NCBI GenBank assembly: GCA_034231615.1
Contig: CM067322.1
Location: 54,135,685-54,199,684, forward strand
Direction of reading: 5' to 3'
Source: Meghimatium bilineatum
Taxonomy: Eukaryota > Mollusca > Gastropoda > Stylommatophora > Philomycidae
DNA length: 64,000 nt
Shown: piece after piece, positions 43,346 to 52,963 of the stretch
Layout of the letters: each line of letters starts with the position of its first letter
Position numbering within the stretch: the stretch's first letter is position 1
Program-made: the position numbers and the translations under genes
Notes under the pieces: model-generated
What the model saw: the letters and a program-made list of their open reading frames with translations, nothing else
The model's database searches: none
Told to the model about the DNA's origin: nothing

Positions 43346-44119
43346 AAAATAACAAGATGTCTTGTAATTCATACTGTTAATTTTTTTAATATCTGACACA
43401 TTTCTTGAAATATAGATTCTTTAAGATGCGTTCTCCAGCAAGTCCCATGAGAAATGTAGCAAATCTGTATCCAGTTTTCTTCAATTCTGTACTGATAGTG
43501 ACGTCTCTTTAGACTCATCTCACTAGAAGCTTCGATCTCTCAAGGGAAATGAAGACTAAACAACTTGGAGACAATTCTTCATAACTATAAAGTATTTCCA
43601 AGACACCAGGTTAAGTTACGAGATGTTACGACCAACGGGAAGATAATGTGATTGTCATTAAGACTAGAGTTGCCTTGAGAAAACCCAAACCAATCTCCTT
43701 CGTCTAATAAATGCTACAAAGATGTCGCACTCTGTCTACGCAGATAATAAATGTTGGGTATCACAAAGCCAGTTCGAATATCCCTAAGTGATTTTGGGGT
43801 CAGAGTTTATCACTGGTTTCTCAAAACAGAGACCCCTGTCTCTCTTTATTATTTCACTCAAATAGTTATGGGTGTCTGCTGGCAGACTCTGCAGCAGGGG
43901 TTGACAAAATATGGCCAGTGTACACATTTTGTACCCTTCAATCTATTCTTGCTGTCCTTAATATTAATTAATATTATTAGATGTTGACGTTGGAGTGCTA
44001 TTTTGTGGAAGAATAATGTCCACAGTAATTTTAAATTGTCCTATGGTTAAGTAGGCTGATTACATTAATTAGGTTCGATGTCCGATTTGGTCCCGGGGTA
44101 TTACCACAGTCATCCAGGT
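43346..44119. other. Unique DNA, one possible hAT end
   Basis: CAGGGGTTGACAAAATATGG at 43896 resembles a hAT left end, without a visible partner. The 78-residue ORF across it has no domain. Confidence 0.4.
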
Positions 44120-44185
44120 ATATATTAATTATATATATATATATATATACTATTATATATATATATATATATTAATTTGTCATAT
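44120..44185. repeat. (TA)n, interrupted
   Basis: Two TA runs with a short break, within AT-rich flanks. Confidence 0.85.
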
Positions 44186-44469
44186 ATATTCCCCAAACAC
44201 AGCTGGTATTCGCTTTAAATACCAATCGCTTCTCCAGAATTGCCCTGGAGCTGAATCGCATGCAGTATCACTCATTTTAGCTGATGGACCGATTATTAAT
44301 TAATGTATGTGTACTTTTTGTGCCAGGCAATGGAAGGCAAAGAAACAAAATCAGATAAGAAAAGATAAGTGACACGGTGTTAGATAAGCGCGGAGACTAT
44401 TCTTGAGGGGGGGCTTGATATACCAGAGGCCTATAAATTCTCCAGCTAAATAATATGTAGATTGTATGT

Positions 44470-44562
44470 ATATGCATATGTAAATATATATATACTATAC
44501 ATATAAATATATATATACATATATATAATATATAATATAATATATATATATATATTATATAG

Positions 44563-44620
<58 letters not shown>
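44470..44620. repeat. TA-rich tract passing into (GA)n
   Basis: Irregular TATA words, then (TA)n, then (AG)n at about 44588-44619. Confidence 0.9.
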
Positions 44621-44622
<2 letters not shown>

Positions 44623-44748
44623 CCAACATCTGATAAACTATGTCAGAACATATAAGCCCATAGTCAGTGCTCAGTAAGAATGAGCACAGGTACATCTAAT
44701 ATTTTTCTCTAATAAATAATACAGTCTCTATACTAGAGGGGTGTCTTT

Positions 44749-44797
44749 GCTAACCTGCAGGAGTTTGAGATTGAACATAGGAGAAGAAGAAGCTGCG
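44749..44797 (+). mobile_element. 3'-end fragment of SINE A
   Basis: GCTAACCTGCAGGAGTTTGA, GATTGAACATAGGAGAAGAA, GAAG. Only the last 40 bp and tail. Confidence 0.7.
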
Positions 44798-45002
44798 ATT
44801 TAGTTAGTTGTAAAGAAACATTTCTAGTGTAGACTTGGTACATGCATGACGGATGTGTAACATATATATATATTTCATTTTTCGGAAGTAATGTTTCAAC
44901 CTTGGAAGAAACTTTAAGATTTTAATCTAAACCAAACCGTCTCTAGTCATTCCCAACGGACTGTTGACGATGCTGGTTCTCCCACTGCAGTCTGCTCTGT
45001 TA

Positions 45003-45395
45003 TCAATCAATCAAGTGCCATGCCGACTGGCGTAGGCGATCATTGTTTCTCCACGTCTCTCTGAATCTTGTGTTGTCAATAAGCTTGTTTGGTGAGCATC
45101 TACCGTGCCACGATACAAGCCCATCTAGTAACTTTTCTCTTTGTCGACCTCTATCTCTTCTCCCTTTGATCTTTCCAGTGGTTATTAAGTGTTCAAGCTG
45201 TGTTCTTCTCAGCACATGCCCTAGAAACCTTGACTGTCTGCCTCTAATGTTTGATATGATTGATCTTTTTACGCCAGCATCAATGAGAACCTCTGCATTA
45301 GTTTTCTTGGCTGTACATGGTAATTTCATCATTCTTCTCAGAAACCACATTTCTGAAGCCTCCAATTCACTTTGAATTTTCTTATGCTCTGTTAT
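45003..45395 (-). mobile_element. LINE 3' end with (TTGA)n tail (minus strand), copy 2
   Basis: Minus ORF 45365-45003, 120 codons: MEASEMWFLRRMMKLPCTAK, KTNAEVLIDAGVKRSIISNI, RGRQSRFLGHVLRRTQLEHL, ITTGKIKGRRDRGRQREKLL, DGLVSWHGR. Blocks WFLRRM, FLGHVLRR and the basic KGRRDRGRQ are the usual LINE C-terminal set. The tail ATCAATCAATCAA (plus) at 45002-45014 is shared with 27178-27197. Its 5' side meets a Tc1 remnant at about 45395. Confidence 0.85.
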
Positions 45396-45790
45396 GCCGG
45401 CCCGTAAGACAGGAAGGCTGTATGGTCTTCTAGCCTAAGCACCAGCGTCGTGCAGCCGGTTCCTCGAGGTGTGATCTGAAATTCGACGAACTACTGACAT
45501 TGACTGGACTGTGAATGATGCAGAAGCAAATCGATTCCTGAGATGACGCATCCGTATGAAGCGATCATCGGCAGGAGTTGTTACTATGGGTCTTCCACTG
45601 CGCCGCCGGTCTGCCACAGAGCCATTTGTTAAAATTCCCTCCAATGCGACTAATGATGCTTCCAACCACATTAAATTGTCTGACCACTACACTTTGTGAT
45701 TGCCCCGGTCTATAAGCATCAATGATGATGAATCGTTGTTCTGCAGTGAAATGAGCAGTACTTGTGCATTTAATATTCAACTGAATTTAT
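45395..45790 (-). pseudogene. Tc1-like transposase N-terminal remnant (minus strand)
   Basis: Minus strand, frame 1: STAHFTAEQRFIIIDAYRPG, QSQSVVVRQFNVVGSIISRI, the first helix-turn-helix of the paired-like DNA-binding domain. Then a frameshift, and frame 2: NGSVADRRRSGRPIVTTPAD, DRFIRMRHLRNRFASASFTV, RNRLHDAGA and, after a stop, ARRPY. GSVADRxRSGRP with the GRPR-like hook and the second helix-turn-helix are diagnostic for Tc1. The DDE catalytic domain is missing: the sequence passes straight into the LINE copy at about 45395. Inactive. Confidence 0.87.
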
Positions 45791-46077
45791 TCGAGGACCG
45801 TAAATCTTTTATAGGCATTCAATAATATTGTCAGAGAGTTTTGTGTTCGTTAGGTTTCACGGGATTCTCATGCTGAGTGAGTGAATCATGCAAACGTGTG
45901 AATTTGAACCTGACCTCTTTCAAAACCTCAAGAATCATGAGATGAGTATAATTCAGATAACCACAAGAAGTTAATGACTACGTGGACACAGTCCATAGGT
46001 TGAAAGATGCCACATCAGTGAATATCTTATATATCTTTTTCTTTAAAAAGTTGGCGTTTTATTTTTTAGCAGTATAT
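45791..46077. other. Spacer, no feature seen
   Basis: Unique DNA. Confidence 0.5.
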
Positions 46078-46222
46078 AGATAGATAGATTAGGTAGATAG
46101 ATAGGTAGGTATGTAGGTAGGTAGGTAGGTTGTGTAGGTAGGTTGGGTGGATAGGTAGGGTGGATAGGTAGGGTGGGTAGGTTGGGTAGGGTGGGTAAGG
46201 TGGGTAGGTAGGTAGGTAGATA
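46078..46222. repeat. (TAGG)n / GGTAGGTTGGG simple repeat
   Basis: Starts as TAGATAGATAG, passes to GTAGGTAGG and then to GGGTGGGTAGGTTGGGTAGG. Confidence 0.93.
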
Positions 46223-46336
46223 TCATATATACTTCATTATTGATTAGAAACCTGCTTTATTGCATAAAGGGCATTTCAATAAATGTTTTGCTTGTCATTT
46301 CGTCAGCGATCTAAAAGAATATAAGTTCAATACATA

Positions 46337-46760
46337 AGTCAGTTGTTGATTGTGGATTCTTCTGGTTTTTCCAGTGAGGGCGCATTTTCCCCCTCTTCCC
46401 TGGTCACTCCCATTTCTAGCATTCTTCGAACAAGTACATTCTCTTTTTCAGCATTGTCCTCCTCATTTTGCAGTGTATCCATGACTGCTCTAATTTATTC
46501 ATCCCAGTTTCTTCTTATCACTGTGTCATTTACTTATATTTCTTTACCCGCCAATGTGTCAGTTCTTTATTGCACATAACTTCCACATGACCAGGATAAT
46601 AGATCCGGGTGATTCTCTGTGTGCTGTTGAGAATATTACCCCACTCTTTTCTTATCATGCAATGGAGCAGCTTTCTATGATGCATTTCTTCTATCAGTAA
46701 AGTTCTGATACTTACTGAAACATATGGGCGTATGAAAGTTCTGTATGGTGATGCATGTCT
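46337..46760 (-). mobile_element. Second copy of the unclassified repeat at 11488-11920 (minus strand)
   Basis: See that entry for shared words. Minus frames show acidic and basic runs but no motif that I can name. Confidence 0.5.
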
Positions 46761-47604
46761 GTAAATGCAGCTAGAGTAATGAGTAATGAGTGGAGCTGGA
46801 GTGTTGTAGCAGAGTGTTCACAATCGGGTCAGTCACAATGAACAGTGAACCCAAAGTTGATTCAGCCGCTAAACGTCTAATACAGGATGACCACAAATTT
46901 ACGAAGTGACATTGCCACACATAGAGATATCAGTCAAAGCTCAGCATACTACAGCATCCATCATGTGCTACAGTAGCGAAAAGTGTCTGCATGCAAAGTG
47001 GGTGTCGTGGCAGCTTCTCTAAAATTGAAACAATGTCTCATTGATGCATGAAATATATTTTTTTAATTTAATGCAGAAATGAATAGTTTCTTCTCAAGAA
47101 TGGGGTTACTGACAATGAATTCACTACGGAAATTATTATAATAAGCAAGAAGTATCGTCATCATCTTTCCCGACACTGAAGAAGGCTCATACGCATACCA
47201 CCTAATATTATATTGTTTTTTTTTTTGTATGAACGAACGAGACGTTATTTTAGAAGACTAATGATAATAATAATAAGGCACAATTCATCAGGGTTCTTTG
47301 ATGTTGGAAATATAAGGTCAGAAAGCCTTCCAATCACTAACATGTTCCCAGCTATTACAGCACACCATGTCATCGGGAAAACACTGTCACCAGTATCACG
47401 TCTACAGATCTTCTCAGGAATCACCTTCGATCAGCGGTCAAATCTAAACGAAATGCACTTCTGAGTAAATGTTTCTTTTTAAATGCACTGAAAGAATATA
47501 AGTCTCGCGTGTTTACAATATTCTTCTGAAGCACATCATTTCGTAGAGACTGAATTATCTTTGTCGTTAATTTATTCATCTATTCATCTTATAAGTGCAG
47601 GTTT
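46761..47604. other. Unique DNA, no gene assigned
   Basis: An 83-residue ORF at 47213-47464 begins in a T-run. GATAATAATAATAAGGCACAATTCATCAGGGTT at 47263-47295 resembles the 3' end of the (ATT)n-tailed LINE family in reverse, a weak match. Confidence 0.4.
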
Positions 47605-47750
47605 GATGCCCATCCATTAGTTTCAACTTTATCACCAGTATGAGTTATGATATCCATCCATTAGTTTCAACTTTATCACCAGTAGGAGTTATGATATCCA
47701 TCCATTAGTTTCAACTTTATCACCAGTATGAGTTATAATAGCCATCCACG
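47605..47750. repeat. 44-bp tandem repeat, 3 copies
   Basis: Unit TTAGTTTCAACTTTATCACC, AGTATGAGTTATGATATCCA, TCCA. Nearly identical. Confidence 0.93.
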
Positions 47751-48202
47751 ATACATCTATATAACGAATTAATTTAGAGAACATGGTAATAAGATTACAA
47801 TAATCATTAACTCAATAATATCTTTTGGTCAAAATTTCTGACATTAAAAATAAATCAGAACTATTGTCTGCGGATGAAAGGGATACACGTCTTTATAGAA
47901 GGGTGTATATAGATTCTTCTATATCTTTATATTGTCTAACTGTCTGTCTATCTTTGGAATCAATGAATATATCAGAACATATATGTATGCATCCTTCTTT
48001 CAATAGATTTATCTAATGTGTATATTTATAATTTCAATGTTTGTACCCTGACTCATTTACCACATGTTTTTCTATTTTGTCTCTGTCTACACACAACGGA
48101 GGACGTTGAGTCGGTCAGTCTGGCCAGATGATAGGACATGATTTCACCGAGTCTTTTATTCCTTATAACCTGATTCATGCGCCGAGTCGGTGTTTTCTCA
48201 TC
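47751..48202. other. Unique AT-rich DNA, no feature seen
   Basis: The 63-residue ORF at 47825-48016 has no support. Confidence 0.5.
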
Positions 48203-48290
48203 TCACATTAATTTTCTTAATTGAATCGAGGGAATTAAAATTGGGTTTAGGGACAGCCACAATGGCTTCCGGGCGGCAGGGGGCGCTACT

Positions 48291-48581
48291 ATGTCGCCGC
48301 CCAAAAAGGCTGTCAGAGTTATCTGCTCAGCAGGGGACGTAACCGAGACGACAGTCGAAAACTGGTTAACCCCCAAAGCACGAGCGCGAATGAGGAAGAA
48401 CAACTTCGCGCGTGCAACATTTGAGATCGACTTCAAGGCGTTGATCTGGACCCTATCATTTATTTTGCTTTTGACTTTGATGACAGTTTTTGACGTCAAC
48501 TTGGTCACAACCCTGCGCCATAATTCACTGCATTCAATAGTTACCCTGATCAACATCTTTGTGATCTTGAATATCTGCTAA
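48291..48581 (+). CDS. Unrecognised 96-codon ORF with a predicted membrane segment
   Basis: Not recognised. It starts at an ATG in a CpG-rich patch (GGCGCTACTATGTCGCCGCC) that stands out from the AT-rich surroundings. The first half is basic and soluble (MSPPKKAVRVICSAGDVTET, TPKARARMRKNNFARATFEI); the second half holds a strong hydrophobic run (ALIWTLSFILLLTLMTVF) and a second weaker one near the C-terminus (SIVTLINIFVILNIC). No signal peptide. It could be a short membrane protein, a first exon whose true frame ends at a splice site, or chance. An upstream ATG (at about 48261) opens another frame (MASGRQGALLC). No repeat in the window overlaps it. Confidence 0.25.
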   Translation: MSPPKKAVRVICSAGDVTETTVENWLTPKARARMRKNNFARATFEIDFKALIWTLSFILLLTLMTVFDVNLVTTLRHNSLHSIVTLINIFVILNIC

Positions 48582-48719
48582 TTTGAGCTGCTGTCTGTTC
48601 TCATAGTTTTTTTTTCCTGAACATTTGGGAATGTCTGCGTTATGTAATGAAAATTTTTGGAAGTTTGATTTATGGAAATGTTTTTGCAAGACGGTTACAT
48701 TGCTACGTTAGTTGTAGCT

Positions 48720-49240
48720 TTTATAATAATGATTTTTGCAATGATATTATTGTAAGTAGTTGTAGCTATAATCTGTGCATAATAAATAATTTGTAGTACT
48801 ATCAGTAGTAATTAAACTATTAGTTGTTGAAAAAGTAGTAATTACTCTGTATTAGCAGCAGTAGTAGTAGTATTTGTTGCTGTTGTTGCTTACAAAACAG
48901 CGGAGATTGTAGTAGTAGTAGTAATTATTGTTGTTGTTCATGTTGGGCATCAATAGTAGTCATAGTAGCACCGGTTTATATTAGAAAAAGTTGCAACATT
49001 ATAAATAGTTCTAGTAATAATAATAGCAGTAGCAATTTCATAGGAAGTATCGTCCTTTACTCGTTCTCTGATATGCTGTGTTCTTAAAAAAAAACCTTTT
49101 TTGTTGAAATGTCGATTTATGTTTGTGTTCTGTGTACCTTCGGCGATTTGTTTACCCTTCTTTACCCTGTATTTTCACTTTTAGCATAGCAGTGGTAGCC
49201 GCAGTAGTAGTAGCAGTAATAGTAGTAGTAGTAGTAATAA

Positions 49241-49284
<44 letters not shown>

Positions 49285-49310
49285 ATATTAGTAGCAACAG
49301 TGGAAGGAAT
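48720..49310. repeat. (GTA)n-rich region
   Basis: Scattered GTAGTAGTA words from 48840, with a clean (GTA)n at about 49200-49285. Leu-, Val-rich ORFs on both strands are artefacts. Confidence 0.88.
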
Positions 49311-50109
49311 AGTAGAAATGAACACACGGGTTCTGAAAACATTCGCATAATAACTATAAGGGGGGAAAAATCAAACACAAATGTTTTAAATAGAATAAAA
49401 GATATGACACCTTGTTGAAGACTTTAGTTGAGGGTTGAGCTGATGAGAGACAAGGAAGAGGTAGACGGAAACACACGGTGGAAAAATAATATGTACAGGA
49501 TATGACCTAGCAGAGTACATCACCAAGGCAAAAAAAGAATGCTGGGATCCAGTGCAGCAAACCTTGATGGGGAGACAATAATTGATCATGAGATCAGACT
49601 ATGTGGGATTTCGAGACTTACTTCCTAAAAACCCTATGTGATATTTAAATTATACGCTGCTCATTACAAGCGGTAACAGATGTGACATTATCTGAGAATA
49701 GTGAACGGTTGACGCGGAAGAAGATAACAATGAAAAAAAAAAAAAGAAATGAAATTGTTACTATCACTGAGTCACTTCCTTCCTACCTTTAATTCACTAC
49801 CCACGTGACCACCGCTAGAGACACGAGACTGGAACGCACACAAGTCAGTCTACCGTGTCCCAACAACTACAAACACGCCCTCTCCCTAGCTCTTCTGTCG
49901 TCATACAAACAGTTGTGGTCCGTCAAGCATATCCTACCTTACCCATCTGCTTTCCTCCTCTATGTTACTCCCATAATAGCCATAATTCTCTAGACCACTG
50001 GTTCCAACAAAGTATTTTTTTTTTACCGTGGCCCTCTATTGTCATAATTTTGCTCCTGTGACCCCCATGGAGCCAACAAAAAGTAGTCTTTAGATCCCAC
50101 CGAGGCCTT

Positions 50110-50114
<5 letters not shown>
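49311..50114. other. Spacer with a possible hAT-like end
   Basis: Poly-A at 49733-49746. CACTGGTTCCAACAAAGTAT at 49996 looks like a hAT end, with GACCCCCATGG further in; no partner found. Confidence 0.4.
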
Positions 50115-50152
<38 letters not shown>

Positions 50153-50165
50153 TATATATATACTT
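50115..50165. repeat. (TA)n microsatellite
   Basis: About 22 copies with one break. Confidence 0.93.
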
Positions 50166-50569
50166 GTGTGTGTTTGTATTTTTTTATATTACGTGTTAAT
50201 TAAAGTCACTATCATCTTTTGTGGGCCCGTAGAATTAACATGTTTTCCTAGAAAGTCAGAATGTGACATTGGTAGGAAGCAAGCCAAAGAAAGCTCAAAC
50301 CCCTACCTCCTTTCTCCTTAATAGTTGAAAATAGGTAATTACAATCCCACAAATACTAGGAAATTAACGTGAAACTTTTATTTCTTCTGTTGAAAAGTAG
50401 ATCCTCACCTTATCTAAGAGATATCTACGAATCTGATCATGCGACCCACCAGTTACACAAATTTTCTAGGACTCCATTCGTCAAGTCTGTGTGGCCACTG
50501 GACCAGGGTATATTGTCTGATAATTTACAGTGAAATAGACACTAATTATAAGGGTTTAAAAGCCGTAGA

Positions 50570-50790
50570 AGATTGACTTCACTGTACTCGGTTTCCCATA
50601 TGTACTGCGTCCCTCTCTAGCGGGACGCCACCTGTGGAGAGTACCACTCATACTCCGTAACTTCGTAGCTTCAAGGGATCTCCGAAAAAAATCCACCTTA
50701 TAAAAAAAGACTACACGAGGAGGATTCGAGCCCGTGACCCCTTGAACACAAGGCAACAACAGCTTAACCACTACGCCAGGGAGATTCCCA
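50570..50790 (-). mobile_element. tRNA-derived SINE family C, best copy (minus strand)
   Basis: Read on the minus strand: CCCTGGCGTAGTGGTTAAGC (A box) at about 50783, GGTCACGGGCTCGAATCCTC (B box) at about 50739, then GATCCCTTGAAGCTACGAAG, TTACGGAGTATGAGTGGTAC, GGCGTCCCGCTAGAGAGGGA and AGTACAGTGAAGTCAATCTT. Spacing of the two boxes is right for a Pol III promoter. The overlapping minus ORF (50771-50556) is a by-product. Copies or pieces at 4990, 12770 and 24616. Confidence 0.85.
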
Positions 50791-50865
50791 GAGACACATT
50801 ATTATTTACACTTCATCTACCTTCCCCACCAACCTTCCTTTATAGACATTTGCTAATGTATATGT

Positions 50866-50988
<123 letters not shown>

Positions 50989-51005
50989 TGTCATACAGTA
51001 TTTTT

Positions 51006-51197
51006 CCCGTTAGGGAGTTACAGCGAGTATTCGAGTGGCTTGTGTAATAAAGAAAGACAGCATGCCCTTGATGTCGACACGCCAGTTTTTTTTAAATTTA
51101 CACTCCGACAGGAATAAAATACCAGCACATACCGGGTATCGAACTCTGGACCTCAGATCAACACCACATAACCTCTCAGCCATGTACGTATATGTAC
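51006..51197 (-). mobile_element. tRNA-derived SINE family E (minus strand)
   Basis: Minus strand: ATGGCTGAGAGGTTATGTGG (A box) and TCCAGAGTTCGATACCCGGT (B box) at about 51184 and 51143, then TATTTTATTCCTGTCGGAGT and CAAGCCACTCGAATACTCGC. GTATTTTT at 50998-51005 and 51198-51205 may be an 8-bp target duplication, but it is low-complexity. Single copy here. Confidence 0.75.
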
Positions 51198-51224
51198 GTA
51201 TTTTTTATATGCATACATATATAA

Positions 51225-51528
51225 TGAGGAGCGCGGTAGCCTAGTGGATAGTGAGCTTGCTTGCTATCATCTGGTTACAGCGTTCCAGGTTCGAAATCAC
51301 GTCCAGACATAAAAAAATAAATAAAATCCGGGTTGTGATTTCTCACTTGACATGACCACTCCTCCAGTCGACTCAGCTGTAAATGAGTACCTGACGCATG
51401 AGTTAGGGAAGGTAAAAAACAGCAAGGAAGGGAACTGGCCACACCACCTAATAGTTGCTGCGGCTTAGTACATGAAGAGTTATCTTCATCCCCGACGGCA
51501 GATGCCATGGGACCTACCTTTACCTTTT
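51225..51528 (+). mobile_element. tRNA-derived SINE family F, full-length, 10-bp target duplication
   Basis: Head GAGCGCGGTAGCCTAGTGGA (A box) and CAGGTTCGAAATCAC (B box); body CCAGTCGACTCAGCTGTAAA, TGAGTACCTGACGCATGAGT, AAGGGAACTGGCCACACCAC; tail CTACCTTTACCTTTT. Perfect ACATATATAA repeats flank it at 51215-51224 and 51529-51538. The ACTCAGCTGTAAATGAGTAC section looks like a conserved central domain shared by several animal SINE families, but I cannot name it from memory with certainty. Confidence 0.9.
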
Positions 51529-51798
51529 ACATATATAAATATGTATAAATATTTTAAAATATGCAATTATCACAAAACGTAAACTGTAAATATCGTACTC
51601 ATTATATCTTGTTTACACAATCTTTATCAACTTAAACATTAAATTTGGAGAAGACAATGTAAAGATAAAAAAAAATGGTCACAAATGACGCTTCATGTGA
51701 CTTTACAAATTATTTTTTTAAATTTTGTGTGTGTGTTTGTAGACATAACCCCACAGTGTCACTATGAATAATAGATATCGTATTCTCAGATTAAAGAT

Positions 51799-51947
51799 AT
51801 CCCACCGAAGACGATGTGTCGGGCCATTGACGTAAATAAAACGGCGACACAACGCATATCCATTCTCTGGACTACATCCTGCTTGAAATCTAGTAGAACC
51901 ATGGTCCTGCTACAAGGGAGTTTGAGAATGAATCCTGAAGAAGAAGA
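51799..51947 (+). mobile_element. SINE family II (plus strand), short target duplication
   Basis: CCCACCGAAGACGATGTGTC, CGTAAATAAAACGGCGACAC, CCATTCTCTGGACTACATCC, ATCTAGTAGAACCATGGTCC, AGTTTGAGAATGAATCCTGA then (GAA)n. Flanked by AGATTAAAGAT (51788-51798) and AGATTAAAAAT (51948-51958), 10 of 11 matching. Confidence 0.87.
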
Positions 51948-52058
51948 AGATTAAAAATATTGTCTGGTTTCCACGAAACCTTTATTGAGGTACCATTCAA
52001 ACTTTGTATATTTATCATTAACAACTCTCCTAACTAATATTAAACGTAATATGTATAC

Positions 52059-52224
52059 TTTCTTCTTCTTCTTCAGCATTCATTCTCAAACTCCCACTGG
52101 ATTTCTCTTGCAACAGGACAATGATCCTACAAGATTTCCAGTTGAATGTAGTCCAGAGAATGGAAATGCGTTGTGTTGCCGTTTTATTTGCACCAATGGT
52201 CCAACACATCCGTCTTCGGCGGCA
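52059..52224 (-). mobile_element. SINE family II (minus strand), perfect 12-bp target duplication
   Basis: TTCTTCTTCTTC tail, then GCATTCATTCTCAAACTCCC, GATTTCCAGTTGAATGTAGT, CCAGAGAATGGAAATGCGTT, GCCGTTTTATTTGCACCAAT and ACACATCCGTCTTCGGCGGC. TAATATGTATAC is repeated exactly at 52047-52058 and 52225-52236. With 51799-51947 it forms an inverted pair about 110 bp apart. Confidence 0.92.
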
Positions 52225-52236
52225 TAATATGTATAC

Positions 52237-52639
52237 AAAGAGCAACAAATAGAGTATACATGATGACCGATTTGAAAACATAAAACTTGTAAGGACCTTA
52301 CGGTGAATTGTGGGGAAAGTTATACTTAATTTATTTCTGCAGCTCTAGTATAATTTTAATTTCCCAGTTTTATGAGGACATTATTTTATTTTGGGTCTTT
52401 ATTCATATGGCCACTGGGAATAAAAAAACGATTGATATGCAAACAAATAGATAGGATATACATGTCGTTAAACATACATTTCTATCACTATCACATCTCA
52501 GAGTAGCATGGTGTAATTCTGAAATTTTATTTAGTGTAAGAATTTGATGTTTATGAAAGATATTAAAATAAAAACTTGCTATACTTTAAACAGTCAACAT
52601 CTACCACTTGAACCAATTGCTCGTGTAGCAACGGCACTG
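52237..52639. other. Spacer, no feature seen
   Basis: Unique AT-rich DNA. Confidence 0.5.
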
Positions 52640-52755
52640 GACTTCATGTTCAGGGTAAAAAGAACAATGTTACTATCTTATTTTCAGGCATGTCGTAGGA
52701 GGCGACACAGGGAAGTTGGGGGATAGGCTACCAACTTGTCACCTGTGAAAATGTC
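52640..52755 (+). repeat. Stretch resembling the head of SINE A, just upstream of the LINE
   Basis: AACAATGTTACTATCTTATT and CAGGCATGTCGTAGGAGGCG followed by GGGAAGTTGGGGGATAGG resemble AGCAACACTGTTTACCTTTC, AAGCATGTCGTAAAAGGCGA and GGAGGTTATGGGATGG of SINE A. Either a separate SINE-like piece into which the LINE inserted, or the true 5' end of the LINE. Confidence 0.55.
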
Positions 52756-52767
52756 ATCACTGTCACT
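52756..52767. repeat. 12-bp repeat, candidate left target duplication of the LINE
   Basis: ATCACTGTCACT, identical to 56818-56829 right after the LINE's (GAA)n tail. Confidence 0.7.
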
Positions 52768-52963
52768 CCCCATCGAGGCCAGAACCTTGAAGTGGTGATG
52801 GGGCTTAGTTCAGCCATCAGAGGCTGGAAACTAAGACTGGTCGGGCACTCCCACTCGAGCAGGACCATAGTCCGGCCCAAGTAAGCAGAGTGCTGAAGAC
52901 GGAGGCAACCAGCCAAAAGGCGCACAGATAATCAGGTTGCCACGCATAAAACACAATGGAAAC

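Noticed and set aside
49996..50520. hAT element with ends at 49996 and about 50508 (CACTGGTTCC and CCACTGGACC)
   Set aside because: The right word is not a convincing inverted match, and no 8-bp duplication was found.
50715..50790. Functional tRNA gene
   Set aside because: A and B boxes fit, but the stem pairing is poor and the sequence continues into a SINE body found elsewhere. Same for 14698, 17095, 51143, 51228 and 58161.
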